This document shows positions 20,687 to 31,023 of a stretch of DNA of 64,000 nt, piece by piece. The notes below the pieces were generated by a model, which saw nothing but the letters and a program-made list of their open reading frames with translations, did not search any database and had not been told where the DNA came from. Position 1 is the first letter of the stretch, and each line of letters opens with the position of its first letter. Made by a program: the position numbers and the translations under genes. The DNA lies in contig NZ_CP160797.1 of the NCBI RefSeq assembly GCF_040784915.1, positions 2,966,137 to 3,030,136 of the forward strand. Reading direction: 5' to 3'. Source of the stretch: Bacillus vallismortis. Lineage in GTDB: Bacteria > Bacillota > Bacilli > Bacillales > Bacillaceae.

Positions 20687-21673
20687 CTATTTTTCTTTTC
20701 CAACCCACGCATCTATTTGAGCCATCATATCAAGCATCGCCTTCTGATTGGTGAAAGACGGAAGATTCGCAAGCAGAATTTGCCCCGGCGTTTTCGTCCC
20801 CTCTCCTTTTTTCTGGAGCACAAGGATGCTTTTGGCATGAGCCTCTTCTTTAAAAATAGACTTTGGCAGCTGCAAAAGGGCGTTGATATGAACCTTTTCT
20901 TTAAAAAACTGTTTCAGCTTGTCGCTTTGGGAGCTCTCAAACAAATGATTCGGGATCATAAAAAATAAATAGCCGCCCGGTTTGGTATGTTTGAGGCTCT
21001 GTTCTATAAACAGATGATGTGCGAAGGAATGACCTTCGTCCGCTTTGAGCTCAAACGCTTCTGCTCCTTCGTCATTCGGATAATAGCCGACCGGCAGATC
21101 GCATATGACCGTGTCAACAGGATCGATAAACAGCGGCTCAAGGCTGTCCTGATGGAACAGCTCAAGCTCTTTTTTCAAAAGGTTCGCTTGGGCATACGCG
21201 ATCTTCAGCAGTACGTCATCAATTTCAATGCCAAAGCTATTCGCCGTTTTTTCAGACAGCTGGTTCAGCACGGTGAACAGAAGGTTTCCCGTTCCGACAG
21301 CCGGATCAAGGACCGTAAGTTCCTTTTGGCCCGCCATAAACTTATTCACCAAATAACTGATGAAAAGCCCAATTGTGTCCGGCGTCATCTGTCTGTTCGG
21401 ATGAGAGATATCTTTCAGGCCTTTCAGGACAGACAGCTGAAAAGCTTTGCGCACCCACTCGTGCTCATATGTGCCGAATTCCGCTTTTTCAAGCAGAGCC
21501 TGAAGCTGTTCGGTTTTCTCATCAGACAGTTTCAGCTGATTCGTTTTTTCAAGAAAATACATTTCTCCCGCTTCAGCCAGCGCCTCTATATATGAAATTT
21601 GCAATTCATTCTTTATGATGATCGCGGCTTCGTCTAACAGCTCGTACACCGCGCCCACATGGTCTTTTTGCAT
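20687..21673 (-). CDS. ytxK: methyltransferase-like protein YtxK
   Basis: 328-residue protein related to the N6-adenine DNA methylases of type I restriction systems. The SAM-binding motif is LDPAVGTGNLLFTVL (about residue 120). The catalytic motif position reads DLPVGYYPND rather than NPPY, so DNA adenine methylation is uncertain. There is no restriction partner nearby. It is followed by its own terminator and preceded by tpx on the same strand. Confidence 0.85.
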   Translation of the reverse strand: MQKDHVGAVYELLDEAAIIIKNELQISYIEALAEAGEMYFLEKTNQLKLSDEKTEQLQALLEKAEFGTYEHEWVRKAFQLSVLKGLKDISHPNRQMTPDTIGLFISYLVNKFMAGQKELTVLDPAVGTGNLLFTVLNQLSEKTANSFGIEIDDVLLKIAYAQANLLKKELELFHQDSLEPLFIDPVDTVICDLPVGYYPNDEGAEAFELKADEGHSFAHHLFIEQSLKHTKPGGYLFFMIPNHLFESSQSDKLKQFFKEKVHINALLQLPKSIFKEEAHAKSILVLQKKGEGTKTPGQILLANLPSFTNQKAMLDMMAQIDAWVGKEK

Positions 21674-21689
21674 ATGTGTTCCTCCTTGC

Positions 21690-21722
21690 CATAAAAAAAG
21701 CTCCGGCGGCAGCCTGGAGCTT
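21690..21722 (-). terminator. terminator of tpx
   Basis: Stem AAGCTCCAGG / CCGGAGCTT followed by a run of seven T on the minus strand. Confidence 0.8.
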
Positions 21723-21731
21723 CTTCCCTGC

Positions 21732-22235
21732 TTACTTCACTAATGCCTTAGCAGCCTCGATTGGCTCTTCATAGTTCGGGTGGTTTGTTGCTTCACTTAC
21801 ATATTCTGCGTAAACGACTTTTCCATTCTCATCAAGGACAAATACGGAACGCGCAAGCAGACGAAGTTCTTTAATATACACACCGAACGCTTCGCCAAAT
21901 GACATGTCTCTGTGGTCAGACAGCGTTTCTACTTTGTCAATTCCGTTAGCGCCGCACCAGCGAGCTTGTGCAAATGGAAGGTCTGCACTGATTGTGTAGA
22001 CGTTGACATCTCCAAGCTTTGCTGCTTCTTCGTTAAAACGGCGTGTTTGCGCATCACAAACACCTGTGTCAATTGAAGGGATAACAGAAATAATCGTTAC
22101 CTTTCCTTTCATATCAGCTAACGATTTTTCTTCAAGGCTGTTAGTCAGCACTGTGAAATCAGGAGCTTGATCCCCTACTTTCACTTCTTGTCCGACAAGT
22201 GTAACCGGACCGCCTTTAAATGTAATTTCAGCCAT
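21732..22235 (-). CDS. tpx: thiol peroxidase
   Basis: 167-residue atypical 2-Cys peroxiredoxin that reduces peroxides using thioredoxin. The peroxidatic cysteine is in [14 protein letters not shown] (about residue 60) and the resolving cysteine in [12 protein letters not shown] (about residue 94). ATG at 22235 follows GGGAGGAATTATA; the longer frame has no ribosome site. Confidence 0.96.
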   Translation of the reverse strand: MAEITFKGGPVTLVGQEVKVGDQAPDFTVLTNSLEEKSLADMKGKVTIISVIPSIDTGVCDAQTRRFNEEAAKLGDVNVYTISADLPFAQARWCGANGIDKVETLSDHRDMSFGEAFGVYIKELRLLARSVFVLDENGKVVYAEYVSEATNHPNYEEPIEAAKALVK

Positions 22236-22307
22236 TATAATTCCTCCCTTTTGTATGTATGTCTCTATCATAGTAAAGTTTCCTGCAAACTGCAAAGTTT
22301 ATGCCAA

Positions 22308-22342
22308 AAAAAAGTTAACTGCGGCGGCCGCAGTTAACCCTT
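22308..22342 (-). terminator. terminator of ytfI-ytfJ
   Basis: Perfect stem GTTAACTGCGGC / GCCGCAGTTAAC followed by eight T on the minus strand. Confidence 0.85.
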
Positions 22343-22344
22343 AT

Positions 22345-22821
22345 TTAATAATTCATATTGTTCATATTATTCATTTGATTTTGGTTTTGGTTTTGGTTTT
22401 GGCCTTGACCTTGGTTCTTGTTGTTTTTCTTAAACATTTGCTGGATGCGCTCTAGTGTTTGAGGAGCTGCGTCTAAAATTTTCTCGATCAAATGAGTGTT
22501 TTCATCTAAATGAAGCATTCTGATGCCGGTCGATCCGACAATTAAAAACGCGATCGGTGTAATGGACACACCGCCTCCGCTTCCGCCTCCGAAAGGGAGT
22601 TTTTGTTCTCTTGTCTCATCGTCTCCGGATTTCTTTTCTGCCGGCTTACCGCCAAACTCACTTCCGCCTGCAGCGAATCCGAATCCAACTTTAGAGACCG
22701 TTAAAATCACGCTTCCATCCGGCGTCTCCACCGGGTCTCCGATGATGGTGTTAACATCAATCATTTCCTTCAAGTTTTCCATTGCGGTTTTCATTAAACC
22801 TTGAATGGGATGGTCTGCCAT
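22345..22821 (-). CDS. ytfJ: sporulation protein YtfJ
   Basis: 158-residue GerW/YtfJ-family spore protein; orthologues are made in the forespore and are linked to germination. The conserved part (residues 1-115) contains VILTVSKVGFGFAAGG and VSITPIAFLIV. The last 25 residues are a low-complexity tail of alternating N and Q followed by repeated MNN units, encoded by a GGTTTT-type microsatellite. ATG at 22821 follows AAGGAGGAAGCGTAT. It is 14 bases after ytfI. Confidence 0.9.
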   Translation of the reverse strand: MADHPIQGLMKTAMENLKEMIDVNTIIGDPVETPDGSVILTVSKVGFGFAAGGSEFGGKPAEKKSGDDETREQKLPFGGGSGGGVSITPIAFLIVGSTGIRMLHLDENTHLIEKILDAAPQTLERIQQMFKKNNKNQGQGQNQNQNQNQMNNMNNMNY

Positions 22822-22834
22822 ATACGCTTCCTCC

Positions 22835-23515
22835 TTAAACTGATGAATCATTCTTTGAAGTCATTCGAGACGACGGATTCTTCTTTAATGCGGATAACTC
22901 CCGTCCGTATTTGACGAATTTGAAAGCTGCAAGCATAGCATGTCCAAAGCGAAAAAAGAATATACACTGAAAATGAGTCTTGGAGACAGGGACTTGAAAC
23001 GACGGAATCACTTCATAGACGGGTTTCTCCACAAAATCCAGATGCTCATACAGCATCGCAGCGATACCGCCTTTCACACCCCATACAGCACCTGTTAACA
23101 CGCCTGTTACTGCTGCGTCATGAATTCCCACGATTGTAACCCATTCGAGTTTTGTGATATGTAAATGCGCCAGAAAAGTCGCGTTGATTTTCCGTAAATT
23201 TTTGACCTGGTGCAGAAGCATTTCGATTTTATGGATACTTTGCTGCACATCATCAAATGTGATTTTTTGCTTGCCGCTGCTTTCTTTCACTTTGGATTTT
23301 GATTTTTGTTTGATGTCAACTGTTCCGTCAGCTTTGTTCACCTTAATGGCCGGGATTGATTTTTTGACCCGGATCAGGCCAAACAGCGTCGTAATCTTCA
23401 AGGTCAGTTTGTCGTTATCCTCGGCATGAAGATACTCGACCGCAACATGTACTTTCATTCTGAGAAGCAGCACGATACCTATAAGAATAAGAATGGCTGT
23501 CAGCACATATATCAT
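22835..23515 (-). CDS. ytfI: DUF2953 membrane protein YtfI
   Basis: 226-residue protein with one N-terminal membrane segment (residues 2-20) and a cytoplasmic or spore-facing DUF2953 region. Proteins of this family sit beside ytfJ in many spore formers, which suggests a sporulation role. ATG at 23515 with GAGGAAGTGAAGAAT upstream is preferred to the longer frame. Confidence 0.85.
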   Translation of the reverse strand: MIYVLTAILILIGIVLLLRMKVHVAVEYLHAEDNDKLTLKITTLFGLIRVKKSIPAIKVNKADGTVDIKQKSKSKVKESSGKQKITFDDVQQSIHKIEMLLHQVKNLRKINATFLAHLHITKLEWVTIVGIHDAAVTGVLTGAVWGVKGGIAAMLYEHLDFVEKPVYEVIPSFQVPVSKTHFQCIFFFRFGHAMLAAFKFVKYGRELSALKKNPSSRMTSKNDSSV

Positions 23516-23555
23516 ATTCTTCACTTCCTCTAGGAGCATTATCGCCAATCCAGAA

Positions 23556-23590
23556 AAAAATAAACCCGGACGAGGTCCGGGTTTATCGGT
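23556..23590 (-). terminator. terminator of sppA-yteJ
   Basis: Stem AAACCCGGAC / GTCCGGGTTT followed by ATTTTTT on the minus strand, touching the yteJ stop. Confidence 0.8.
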
Positions 23591-24084
23591 TATTTGCGAT
23601 ATAGTTTTTCATGCACCACAGTCGTGTCCGCGATGTAGTCATGAATCCCCTGTTTTGTAGGTGAAAAAGCAACGACGATATATAAAATCCAAATCTTATC
23701 AATATACCTTCCGACTACTTCACGAAAAATCACTGTACTCCATGTCAGCTTATGGTCCGGTTTCACAGAAACCACTTTGAGGCCGAACACCATTTTTCCA
23801 AGCGTCTGCCTGAAGAACTTTGTCAGCAGGGCAAAATAGGCAAGAAACACTACAAGCGTAGTCACACTGTAAGCCGAGAAGGTAAACATGCCGGATGTTT
23901 TCGGCAGATCCAATACGGTAAAGAGGGGAGAAACAAGTAAATGGTTTAATCCCCATACAACGAGCCAATCAAGCAGGAAAGCCCAGAAACGAACCCAAAA
24001 GCCCGCATAAGCATGTGTCAGCTGCTCCGCTTCTTGCGGGCCTTTGATGTCATTGCGCTCAAACTCTTCATATGTCACATCCAT
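23590..24084 (-). CDS. yteJ: RDD-family membrane protein YteJ
   Basis: 164-residue RDD-family protein with three membrane segments. The name-giving charged motif is seen as [15 protein letters not shown] near residue 30, and [12 protein letters not shown] follows in the second half. It lies 12 bases after sppA in an operon. In B. subtilis sppA and yteJ together protect against antimicrobial peptides; YteJ is reported to inhibit SppA. Confidence 0.9.
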   Translation of the reverse strand: MDVTYEEFERNDIKGPQEAEQLTHAYAGFWVRFWAFLLDWLVVWGLNHLLVSPLFTVLDLPKTSGMFTFSAYSVTTLVVFLAYFALLTKFFRQTLGKMVFGLKVVSVKPDHKLTWSTVIFREVVGRYIDKIWILYIVVAFSPTKQGIHDYIADTTVVHEKLYRK

Positions 24085-24096
24085 TATTGATCCCTC

Positions 24097-25104
24097 CTAC
24101 TTCGCATAGAGATACATCATTCTCGGCGAACCGGATTGTGAAAGAATTTCTCTCATATTAAGAAAATCGATTTCACTCTTAAACATTTTGTTGGCGCCCA
24201 TGGAAAACAGCGAGCCTAATCCCAAGCTTTCCTCGTAAGAAATGACAGAGGCGTTTTTTAAATCCTTATGATCCTTTTTCATCGCTGAAATGGTATCGTC
24301 ATAAAAACCAAGTTCATCAACGAGCTTCAGTTTTTTCGCCTGCCGTCCGTCATACACACGTCCGTCCGCAATTTTCTTTACCTCCGCTTTCGACATGCCG
24401 CGGCCTTCAGAAATGACATCAACAAATCCTTCATATGAATTATCAACCATAGATTGCATAATGTTCTTTTCTTCTTTCGTCATCTCACGGGAAGGAGACA
24501 TAATATCCTTATGGGCCCCGCTCTTAATCGTTTCAAAAGAAATTCCGAGCTTATCAGCAAGCTTTGAATAATTAACACTTTCCATAATGACGCCGAGTGA
24601 CCCAGTTAAGGTTTCCGGGGTCGCAAAAATCTTATCAGCCGCCGTCGAGATGTAATAGCCGCCAGATGCTGCCATCGATCCCATTGACACGTAAATCGGT
24701 TTTTTTGTTTCTTTCTTGATCTCTTCCAGCTTCTTATGTATTTCAGCACTTTCATATACTCCGCCGCCCGGAGAATTCACTTTCAGAACGATGCCTTTAA
24801 CTGTCTTGTCATCTTTTGCACGCTCAAGGTTTTTTAAGAACGTTCTGTGGTTATATCCGCCTGATCCCAGCAGACTGCTTGAATCCCCATTATCCTGAAT
24901 GGTGCCGCTGACCTCCAATACGGCAATTTTACTTGAGAGACTGCCGTTTTCCAGCGTCTTTTCCTGCGATTCATCCGTCAGTGATGAGAGATCCGTTTGA
25001 GCGCTTTTGACGCTTTCAAAGAAACTCATTGAGATACTGACGATGATGGAAACGCCGAAAATCCCCAGGGCAATCACTAATGCGATCCATCTTTTTGCAT
25101 TCAT
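24097..25104 (-). CDS. sppA: signal peptide peptidase SppA
   Basis: 335-residue membrane-anchored serine protease of family S49 that degrades cleaved signal peptides. One N-terminal membrane segment (about residues 7-27) is followed by the protease domain with the catalytic serine in [10 protein letters not shown] (about residue 147) and the general-base lysine in TIKSGAHKD (about residue 199). ATG at 25104 follows AGGAGGAGAAAAAA. First gene of sppA-yteJ. Confidence 0.95.
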   Translation of the reverse strand: MNAKRWIALVIALGIFGVSIIVSISMSFFESVKSAQTDLSSLTDESQEKTLENGSLSSKIAVLEVSGTIQDNGDSSSLLGSGGYNHRTFLKNLERAKDDKTVKGIVLKVNSPGGGVYESAEIHKKLEEIKKETKKPIYVSMGSMAASGGYYISTAADKIFATPETLTGSLGVIMESVNYSKLADKLGISFETIKSGAHKDIMSPSREMTKEEKNIMQSMVDNSYEGFVDVISEGRGMSKAEVKKIADGRVYDGRQAKKLKLVDELGFYDDTISAMKKDHKDLKNASVISYEESLGLGSLFSMGANKMFKSEIDFLNMREILSQSGSPRMMYLYAK

Positions 25105-25291
25105 TTTTTTCTCCTCCTTTTTCCCAAACTCTCTCATAATACGATTCAATATCAAAAATGTTTCAATTAATGAGAAAGCTCTGGCTTAACGGGCTGCCGC
25201 CAAACGTGGTACACTTATGGCCAAAGGTATTTTATCACAAATACTAAATGACAGAAAAACTTAAATATGACAGCTAAAGGGGAAATGGGAT

Positions 25292-26095
25292 ATGACCGAT
25301 CAACGCCGTAATGTTTATTTTTTTCACAAACAGGACCAGAAAACAAACGAACAAGCCAGCACGTTAACACAATTGGCTGAAGAACATGGATTTACGGTTG
25401 TGAATCAGCCCTCAGACGCCAATATTATCGCAAGCATTGGCGGAGACGGCACATTTTTGCAAGCAGTCAGAAAAACGAATTTCCGTGACGATTGCTTGTA
25501 CGTCGGCATTACCAAAAAGGGGAAAGCTCATTTATATTGCGACTTTCATAGTGATGATCAAGGGAAAATGGTCGATGCAATGACGTTTGAACAAATAGAA
25601 GTCAGAAAATATCCGCTGATTGAAGTGACAGTGGATAACGCCAGCCCTTTTCACTGCTTAAACGAGGTTTCCATCCGTTCAAGCATTATTAAAACCTTTG
25701 TGATGGACGTGCTGATTGATGATCTGCACTTTGAAACGTTTAGAGGAGACGGAATGATCATCTCAACCCCGACAGGCAGCACCGCATATAACAAGTCTGT
25801 CGCAGGAGCAGTTGTTGACCCGTTGCTTCCATGCATACAGGTATCTGAGCTTGCATCCCTTAACAATAACACCTATCGGACACTCGGCTCGCCATTTGTC
25901 CTCAGCTCTGACCGAAAGCTGACCCTTCGTGTAATGCAAGACGGCAATGAGCACCCGATCATCGGTTTGGACAATGAAGCACTCAGTACAAGAAACGTGA
26001 AAACAATCGAAATCAAACTGTCTGACAAAAAAATCAAAACAGTCAAACTAAAGGACAATTCATTTTGGGAGAAAGTGAAGCGTACTTTTTTATAG
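25292..26095 (+). CDS. ppnKB: NAD kinase (second paralogue)
   Basis: Phosphorylates NAD to NADP. The 267-residue protein has the diagnostic GGDGTFLQAV near residue 52 and the NAD-binding ISTPTGSTAYNKSVAGA near residue 155. B. subtilis has two NAD kinases; gene order identifies this as the ytdI copy. It is transcribed alone, divergent from sppA. Confidence 0.93.
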   Translation: MTDQRRNVYFFHKQDQKTNEQASTLTQLAEEHGFTVVNQPSDANIIASIGGDGTFLQAVRKTNFRDDCLYVGITKKGKAHLYCDFHSDDQGKMVDAMTFEQIEVRKYPLIEVTVDNASPFHCLNEVSIRSSIIKTFVMDVLIDDLHFETFRGDGMIISTPTGSTAYNKSVAGAVVDPLLPCIQVSELASLNNNTYRTLGSPFVLSSDRKLTLRVMQDGNEHPIIGLDNEALSTRNVKTIEIKLSDKKIKTVKLKDNSFWEKVKRTFL

Positions 26096-26097
26096 AA

Positions 26098-26132
26098 AAT
26101 GAAAAGGACAGGCTGCCCGCCTGTCCTTTTAT
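26098..26132. terminator. bidirectional terminator between ppnKB and ytcJ
   Basis: Stem AAAAGGACAGGC / GCCTGTCCTTTT serves both convergent genes. Confidence 0.8.
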
Positions 26133-27718
26133 GACTTCTCATATACAATCTGGCCGTTGATCACGGTTTTTTTAATGTCCAAAAGATGAAGCTGTGCAGG
26201 GTCAATTGCAAATGGATCATCGCTGAGAACCGTAAAATCCGCGTCATAGCCCTCGGCAATTTTTCCGCGTGAATTGTCTTTATAAATGATCCCGGCGCTT
26301 CCTTCTGTATAGAGCTCAATCGCTTCATACACCGTCAAACATTCGTTTTCATTATAGCTTGGCCCGTTCTGTTCATGGGTGCTTTTTCGGAGCACCGCGG
26401 ACTGGATGCCAAGAAGCGGGTCAGCAGGCTCAATCGGGGCGTCTGAGCCGCCCGCGCATAAAATGCCTTTGGACATCAGCGTTTTCCATGCAAAGGCAGT
26501 TTTCATCCTGCCTTTTCCGAGACGGTCAATGACCCAAGGAAAATCACTGGTGACGAAATGAGGCTGAATATCAATTGCGATCGGCATGCGTGCCGCTTTT
26601 TCAATTAATTCGTCATTGAGCACTTGAGCATGAATCAGCCGATCATGCCGGCCGCTTCGGGGCGGATGCTTTTCAATTGCGTTCAGCACTTTTTCAAACG
26701 CAAGATCGCCGATCGCATGAACGGCAACCTCCATGCCTTTTTCTCTCGCTTTTCGAATAAGCCGGCCAAGGGTTTCATCATCATGAACCTGAACACCATT
26801 AGTGGATGGATCGTCGTGATATGGTTCTTTCAATAAAGCCGTTCTCCCGCCAAGCGCCCCGTCAGCAAATATTTTCATGGCACCGAATTCCACATACGGG
26901 CCCGACGGCTTCTCCAGCTGCTCCCATCGATCGACCGCTTCATGATGAACGAGCAAATGACAGCGAAACGGATACTTTCCGCTAGCGGCAGTTTTCTCAT
27001 AAGCTTTCATCGGCACCGAAACATCACCATAATAGGACAAGTCTTCCGAATGTCCGCCCGTCAGGCCTTTTGTCCAGCAATCCTCTATCGCAGCTGTGAG
27101 CGCCTCATCAACATAGTGCTGGGAGACTGGCGGGACAGCCTTCAGAATCAGATTCTGCGCCTTATCAAACAGAAGCCCGGTCGGCTCTCCATTTGCATCT
27201 TTTACGATGACTCCGCCGTCAGGGTCAGAAGTGTTTCTTGAAATCCCCGCCGCTTGAAGAGCCGCAGAATTAACAGTTATCGCATGCCGGCATACCCGCT
27301 TAAGCAAGACGGGCCTGTCCGGAAATAAACGATCAAGATCATGCTTGGTCAAATAGTCCGGTGTCTCAAATTGATTTTCATTCCAGCCTTCTCCAACGAG
27401 CCAATCGCCTTCAGGATACTGACGCTCTCTTTCCTTGACAGCCTGTAAAACAGCTTCTTTCGACGTCAGCGCAGACAGATCGAGCTGAAGCTGTTTCTCG
27501 CCGTGGCCGATCAAGTGTAAATGGCTGTCGACAAATCCGGGAAACATCACTGCCCCGTTCAGGCTGATTTCTTCTGTGTCCGGGGACCCGTATTTTTTCT
27601 TCAGGCGCTCATAGCTGCCGGTGCCTTTTATGACACCATCCTCAACATAAACCGCCTCTGTCCGATCGCCTTCTTCGAGCATCGTATAAATGAAACCGCC
27701 GTGCCATATCGCCTTCAC
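26129..27718 (-). CDS. ytcJ: amidohydrolase YtcJ
   Basis: 529-residue amidohydrolase-3 family enzyme. Metal-binding histidines are in FPGFVDSHLHLIGHG near residue 60, with AVHAIGDLA and GGSDAPIEPADPL further on. The family hydrolyses exocyclic C-N bonds (formamidase or N-acyl amide type), but this substrate is unknown. It starts 20 bases after ytcI, so the two are probably an operon. Confidence 0.87.
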   Translation of the reverse strand: MKAIWHGGFIYTMLEEGDRTEAVYVEDGVIKGTGSYERLKKKYGSPDTEEISLNGAVMFPGFVDSHLHLIGHGEKQLQLDLSALTSKEAVLQAVKERERQYPEGDWLVGEGWNENQFETPDYLTKHDLDRLFPDRPVLLKRVCRHAITVNSAALQAAGISRNTSDPDGGVIVKDANGEPTGLLFDKAQNLILKAVPPVSQHYVDEALTAAIEDCWTKGLTGGHSEDLSYYGDVSVPMKAYEKTAASGKYPFRCHLLVHHEAVDRWEQLEKPSGPYVEFGAMKIFADGALGGRTALLKEPYHDDPSTNGVQVHDDETLGRLIRKAREKGMEVAVHAIGDLAFEKVLNAIEKHPPRSGRHDRLIHAQVLNDELIEKAARMPIAIDIQPHFVTSDFPWVIDRLGKGRMKTAFAWKTLMSKGILCAGGSDAPIEPADPLLGIQSAVLRKSTHEQNGPSYNENECLTVYEAIELYTEGSAGIIYKDNSRGKIAEGYDADFTVLSDDPFAIDPAQLHLLDIKKTVINGQIVYEKS

Positions 27719-27738
27719 TTCACGTCCACTCTCTTTCT

Positions 27739-29328
27739 TTACGCCTTTTTATTAGCTTTGAGCTGTTCTTCACGTTTTCTTAATTCCACTCGTCTGATTT
27801 TTGCAGAAGCCGTTTTCGGCAGGCTTTCCACAAATTCAATTTCTCTAGGATATTTGTACGGAGCGGTAATGGTCTTCACATGATTTTGCAGGACTTTGAC
27901 AAGCTCATCACTGCGTTTTTCGTGATTCTGCAGGACAACATATGCCTTAACGATGGAACCTCTGATTTCATCAGGGCTTGCGACAACAGCACATTCTTTT
28001 ACTTCGGGGTGCTTAACGAGCGCGTCTTCCACTTCAAAGGGCCCGATCGTGTAGCCGGAGCTGATAATGATATCGTCGTTTCGGCTTTCAAACCAAAAGT
28101 AACCTTCTTCATCTTTTTTTGCTCTGTCTCCTGTTAGGAAATAATCGCCGCGAATTTGTGTTTTCATTCTTTCCGGGTCTTTGTAATATTCTTTAAAGAG
28201 CGCCGGCGTGCTGAGGTGGACAGCGATATCGCCAACCTCACCAGTTTTACAGATTTCACCGTCTTCATTAATGATCTCCACCTGATTTCCCGGTGTCGGT
28301 TTTCCCATGCTTCCTGGTTTAATATCCATGTCTTTTAAGACACCGACTAAAAGCGTGCTTTCTGTTTGGCCATATCCGTCCCTCACCTTAATGCCGAAGT
28401 GCTTTTGAAAAACATCAATGACTTCACGGTTAAGCGGTTCGCCTGCGGAAACGGCGCTGTGCAGGGCGGAAAGATCATAGCGGTCCAAGCCTTCAACCTT
28501 CGCCATTAAGCGGTATTCCGTCGGCGTACAGCAGAAGACATTGATTTTGTAGCGGCTTAAAAGTTCTAGATATGTTTCTGCTTTGAATCTGCCGTGGTAC
28601 ACAAAACCCGTTGCTCCGCTGCCTAGCACAGCTAAAAACGGGCTCCATACCCACTTTTGCCAGCCTGGTGCAGCAGTTGCCCAGACGGTATCCTTTTCAG
28701 AAATATCAAGCCAAGCGCCAGCCGATGTTTTTAAATGAGCAAATGCCCAACCGTGCGTATGTACAACACCTTTAGGCTGACCTGTTGTTCCGGAAGTGTA
28801 AGATAAGAAGGCCATATCTTCTCTTGTTGTGTCAGCTGTTTGGAATCTGCTTCCGTCCGCTTCAATTGATAAGAGATTCTTCCAGCCGGCATCGTTTTCG
28901 CCAATAGACAGCTTAATCAGTTTGTCAGCCGTACTGACATCACGGAAGGCGCCGATAAACGCAGAATAGACAATAGCGCCTTTCACTTCTGCATGTTCAA
29001 TCCGGTATTCAAGATCTTTCGCACGAAGCATTTCGGAGCACGGAATGACAACCATGCCTGATTTCAGGATAGCCAGATAAACCGCATATGCTTCAAGCAC
29101 CCGCGGAACCATTACAATCAGCTTGTCGCCTTTTTTAAATCCAAGATCAGCCAAAGCCGCTCCGATTTTATTTGTTTCTTCCATCAGCTTTTCATATGAC
29201 CAAGACTCTTGCTTGCCAGACTCATCCTCCCATAGAAGAGCGGTTTTTTGTCCAGCGGCACTGAATTTTTCAATTTCATTTACTAAATTATATTGCATAG
29301 GGGCAATTAAATCTTCTCGTTTTAACAC
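27739..29328 (-). CDS. ytcI: acyl-CoA synthetase YtcI (AMP-forming)
   Basis: 529-residue AMP-binding adenylate-forming enzyme, related to acetyl- and medium-chain acyl-CoA synthetases. The ATP motif is SYTSGTTGQPKGVVHTHG near residue 178, followed by DGYGQTES and LTGDRAKKDEEGYFWF; a C-terminal KTASAKIRR supplies the catalytic lysine. GTG at 29328 with AGGAG 6 bases upstream gives the best start. The fatty acid used is unknown. Confidence 0.9.
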   Translation of the reverse strand: MLKREDLIAPMQYNLVNEIEKFSAAGQKTALLWEDESGKQESWSYEKLMEETNKIGAALADLGFKKGDKLIVMVPRVLEAYAVYLAILKSGMVVIPCSEMLRAKDLEYRIEHAEVKGAIVYSAFIGAFRDVSTADKLIKLSIGENDAGWKNLLSIEADGSRFQTADTTREDMAFLSYTSGTTGQPKGVVHTHGWAFAHLKTSAGAWLDISEKDTVWATAAPGWQKWVWSPFLAVLGSGATGFVYHGRFKAETYLELLSRYKINVFCCTPTEYRLMAKVEGLDRYDLSALHSAVSAGEPLNREVIDVFQKHFGIKVRDGYGQTESTLLVGVLKDMDIKPGSMGKPTPGNQVEIINEDGEICKTGEVGDIAVHLSTPALFKEYYKDPERMKTQIRGDYFLTGDRAKKDEEGYFWFESRNDDIIISSGYTIGPFEVEDALVKHPEVKECAVVASPDEIRGSIVKAYVVLQNHEKRSDELVKVLQNHVKTITAPYKYPREIEFVESLPKTASAKIRRVELRKREEQLKANKKA

Positions 29329-29454
29329 GAACAACTCCTCACTTTCTCCTCCCATTATACATAAATACAAGCTCTTCCCGTAAGGATTTGCCTAAAAACC
29401 AGCTCGATAAACATATGTTTTTATAGGTCGCTGGTCCTTTTATATATATAAAAA

Positions 29455-29490
29455 CGAAAAAGAGTGGGGTTTTCCCCCACTCCTAAGCCA
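29455..29490 (-). terminator. terminator of sspA
   Basis: Stem AGGAGTGGGG / CCCCACTCTT with T-run on the minus strand after sspA. Confidence 0.8.
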
Positions 29491-29507
29491 TTATGTGAAA
29501 TTGTAAA

Positions 29508-29723
29508 TTAGAATTGTCCTCCGCCCATGTTTTGTTGAGCAAAAGAAACAAGACGTTTTGTGATCTCTCCTCCAACAGAACCGTTAGCGCGAGAAGTTGT
29601 GTCTGCTCCAAGGTTTACACCGAATTCAGAAGCGATTTCTAATTTCATTTGGTCGATGGCTTGAGCAGCTCCTGGTACTAGGAGTTGGTTACTGCTGTTA
29701 CCGTTTTGACTGTTTTGTGCCAT
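29508..29723 (-). CDS. sspA: small acid-soluble spore protein A (alpha type)
   Basis: 71-residue DNA-binding protein that coats and protects spore DNA from UV and heat. The Gpr protease recognition site EIASEFGV and the two conserved DNA-contact segments around [21 protein letters not shown] are intact. The N-terminal leader [12 protein letters not shown] differs slightly from the 168 protein as I remember it. Start ATG at 29723 follows AAGGAGGTGAGACAC. Expression is normally by SigG in the forespore. Confidence 0.95.
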   Translation of the reverse strand: MAQNSQNGNSSNQLLVPGAAQAIDQMKLEIASEFGVNLGADTTSRANGSVGGEITKRLVSFAQQNMGGGQF

Positions 29724-29814
29724 GTGTCTCACCTCCTTGTGAGTATAGAATGTGTTAAAACACATGGCTTCATACAGAAAAACTTTGGTAATTACAGACA
29801 GGAGCTGCAGCTGG

Positions 29815-31020
29815 TTAAAAGAGTTCCGCGAATTTATCGTTTGCTTCTTGTTCGCTATACAGCGTCATTGTCTCAATGTTTTCAACCGCTTCTTGGATAT
29901 ACGGCTCAAAATCAACAAAGCTTTCATAGTGTTCAATTTTTTCTTTTTTAGGACGTGTTTTCGGGCTTGGCGGCGTAAAGATCGTGCAGCAGTCTTCAAA
30001 CGGCTGAATGCTTGTCTCATATGTGCCGATTTCCCGTGATTTTTCGATGATGTCTGTTTTATCCATGCCGATCAACGGACGCAAAATCGGTGTTGATGTC
30101 ACCGCGTTTATCGCATACATGCTTTCAAGCGTTTGGCTCGCTACCTGACCGAGGCTTTCTCCTGTAATGATGGCAAGTCCGTTTCTCTTTTCTCGGATTC
30201 TGTCGGCAATTTGAAGCATGAGGCGGCGGGTTGCCGTCATTGTGTAGTTCTCAGGAATTTGTTTTTGGATGAGCTCTTGCGTTTTTGTAAACGGAACGAT
30301 ATGAAGCGTCATGCTTCCTCCAAAGCGGGACAGGCATTTTGCCAGATCCATTACCTTTTGTTTTGCGCGCTCGCTTGTATATGGCGGGCTGAAGAAATGA
30401 ACAGCTTCTACCGACAGTCCCCGTTTCATCGCATAAAAACCCGCCACAGGACTGTCAAAACCGCCGGAAAGCATCAGCATTGCTTTGCCTGCTGAACCGA
30501 CTGGCAGGCCGCCTGCACCTTTTTCATCGCGAATCGTCAAAAAGGTCGCTTCCTCTCTGATCTCGATTCTGAGCGGGATGTCAGGGTTGCGGACATCGAC
30601 CGTCAATCCTTCTGTATTTCTCAAAATGTGGCCGCCGATTTCAGCGTTCATTTGGTTTGTATCTAACTCAAATTGTTTATACGCTCTCTTCGTCGCGACT
30701 TTAAACGTATCACCAGGCTGATACTGATCCTTAATAGCATGGAGAGCAGTTGCCTTAATATCATCAAGGCGGCTGTCACACTTAATCGCCAGGCTGAAGC
30801 TTTGAATGCCAAACACCTGCTTTAAAAGAGGAAAAAGAGCCTCCGGATCTTCTCCATTTAATGTAATCGTCATGCGGTCACGATTGGAAAAGTATTTTAA
30901 GTTCGGATAGTCTTTCAAAACGAGTCTGACGTTTTGCTTTAAGCGCTCAATAAAGCTTTTTCTGTTTTTGCCTTTGGTTGATATTTCCCCAAAACGAATT
31001 AATATATGATCGTAATTCAT
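29815..31020 (-). CDS. thiI: tRNA 4-thiouridine synthase ThiI
   Basis: Uses ATP and persulfide sulfur to make 4-thiouridine at tRNA position 8. The 401-residue protein has an N-terminal ferredoxin-like/THUMP region (about residues 1-165) and an ATP pyrophosphatase domain with [14 protein letters not shown] near residue 184. It lacks the rhodanese domain of the enterobacterial protein, as usual in Bacillus, and takes sulfur from the adjacent cysteine desulfurase. Confidence 0.95.
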   Translation of the reverse strand: MNYDHILIRFGEISTKGKNRKSFIERLKQNVRLVLKDYPNLKYFSNRDRMTITLNGEDPEALFPLLKQVFGIQSFSLAIKCDSRLDDIKATALHAIKDQYQPGDTFKVATKRAYKQFELDTNQMNAEIGGHILRNTEGLTVDVRNPDIPLRIEIREEATFLTIRDEKGAGGLPVGSAGKAMLMLSGGFDSPVAGFYAMKRGLSVEAVHFFSPPYTSERAKQKVMDLAKCLSRFGGSMTLHIVPFTKTQELIQKQIPENYTMTATRRLMLQIADRIREKRNGLAIITGESLGQVASQTLESMYAINAVTSTPILRPLIGMDKTDIIEKSREIGTYETSIQPFEDCCTIFTPPSPKTRPKKEKIEHYESFVDFEPYIQEAVENIETMTLYSEQEANDKFAELF

Positions 31021-31023
31021 GTT

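Noticed and set aside
20687-21673. Restriction-modification system at ytxK
   Set aside because: No restriction or specificity gene nearby, and the NPPY motif is altered; ytxK is part of the core order.
22376-22420. CRISPR-like or regulatory repeat
   Set aside because: The repeats are short and code for the N/Q tail of YtfJ.
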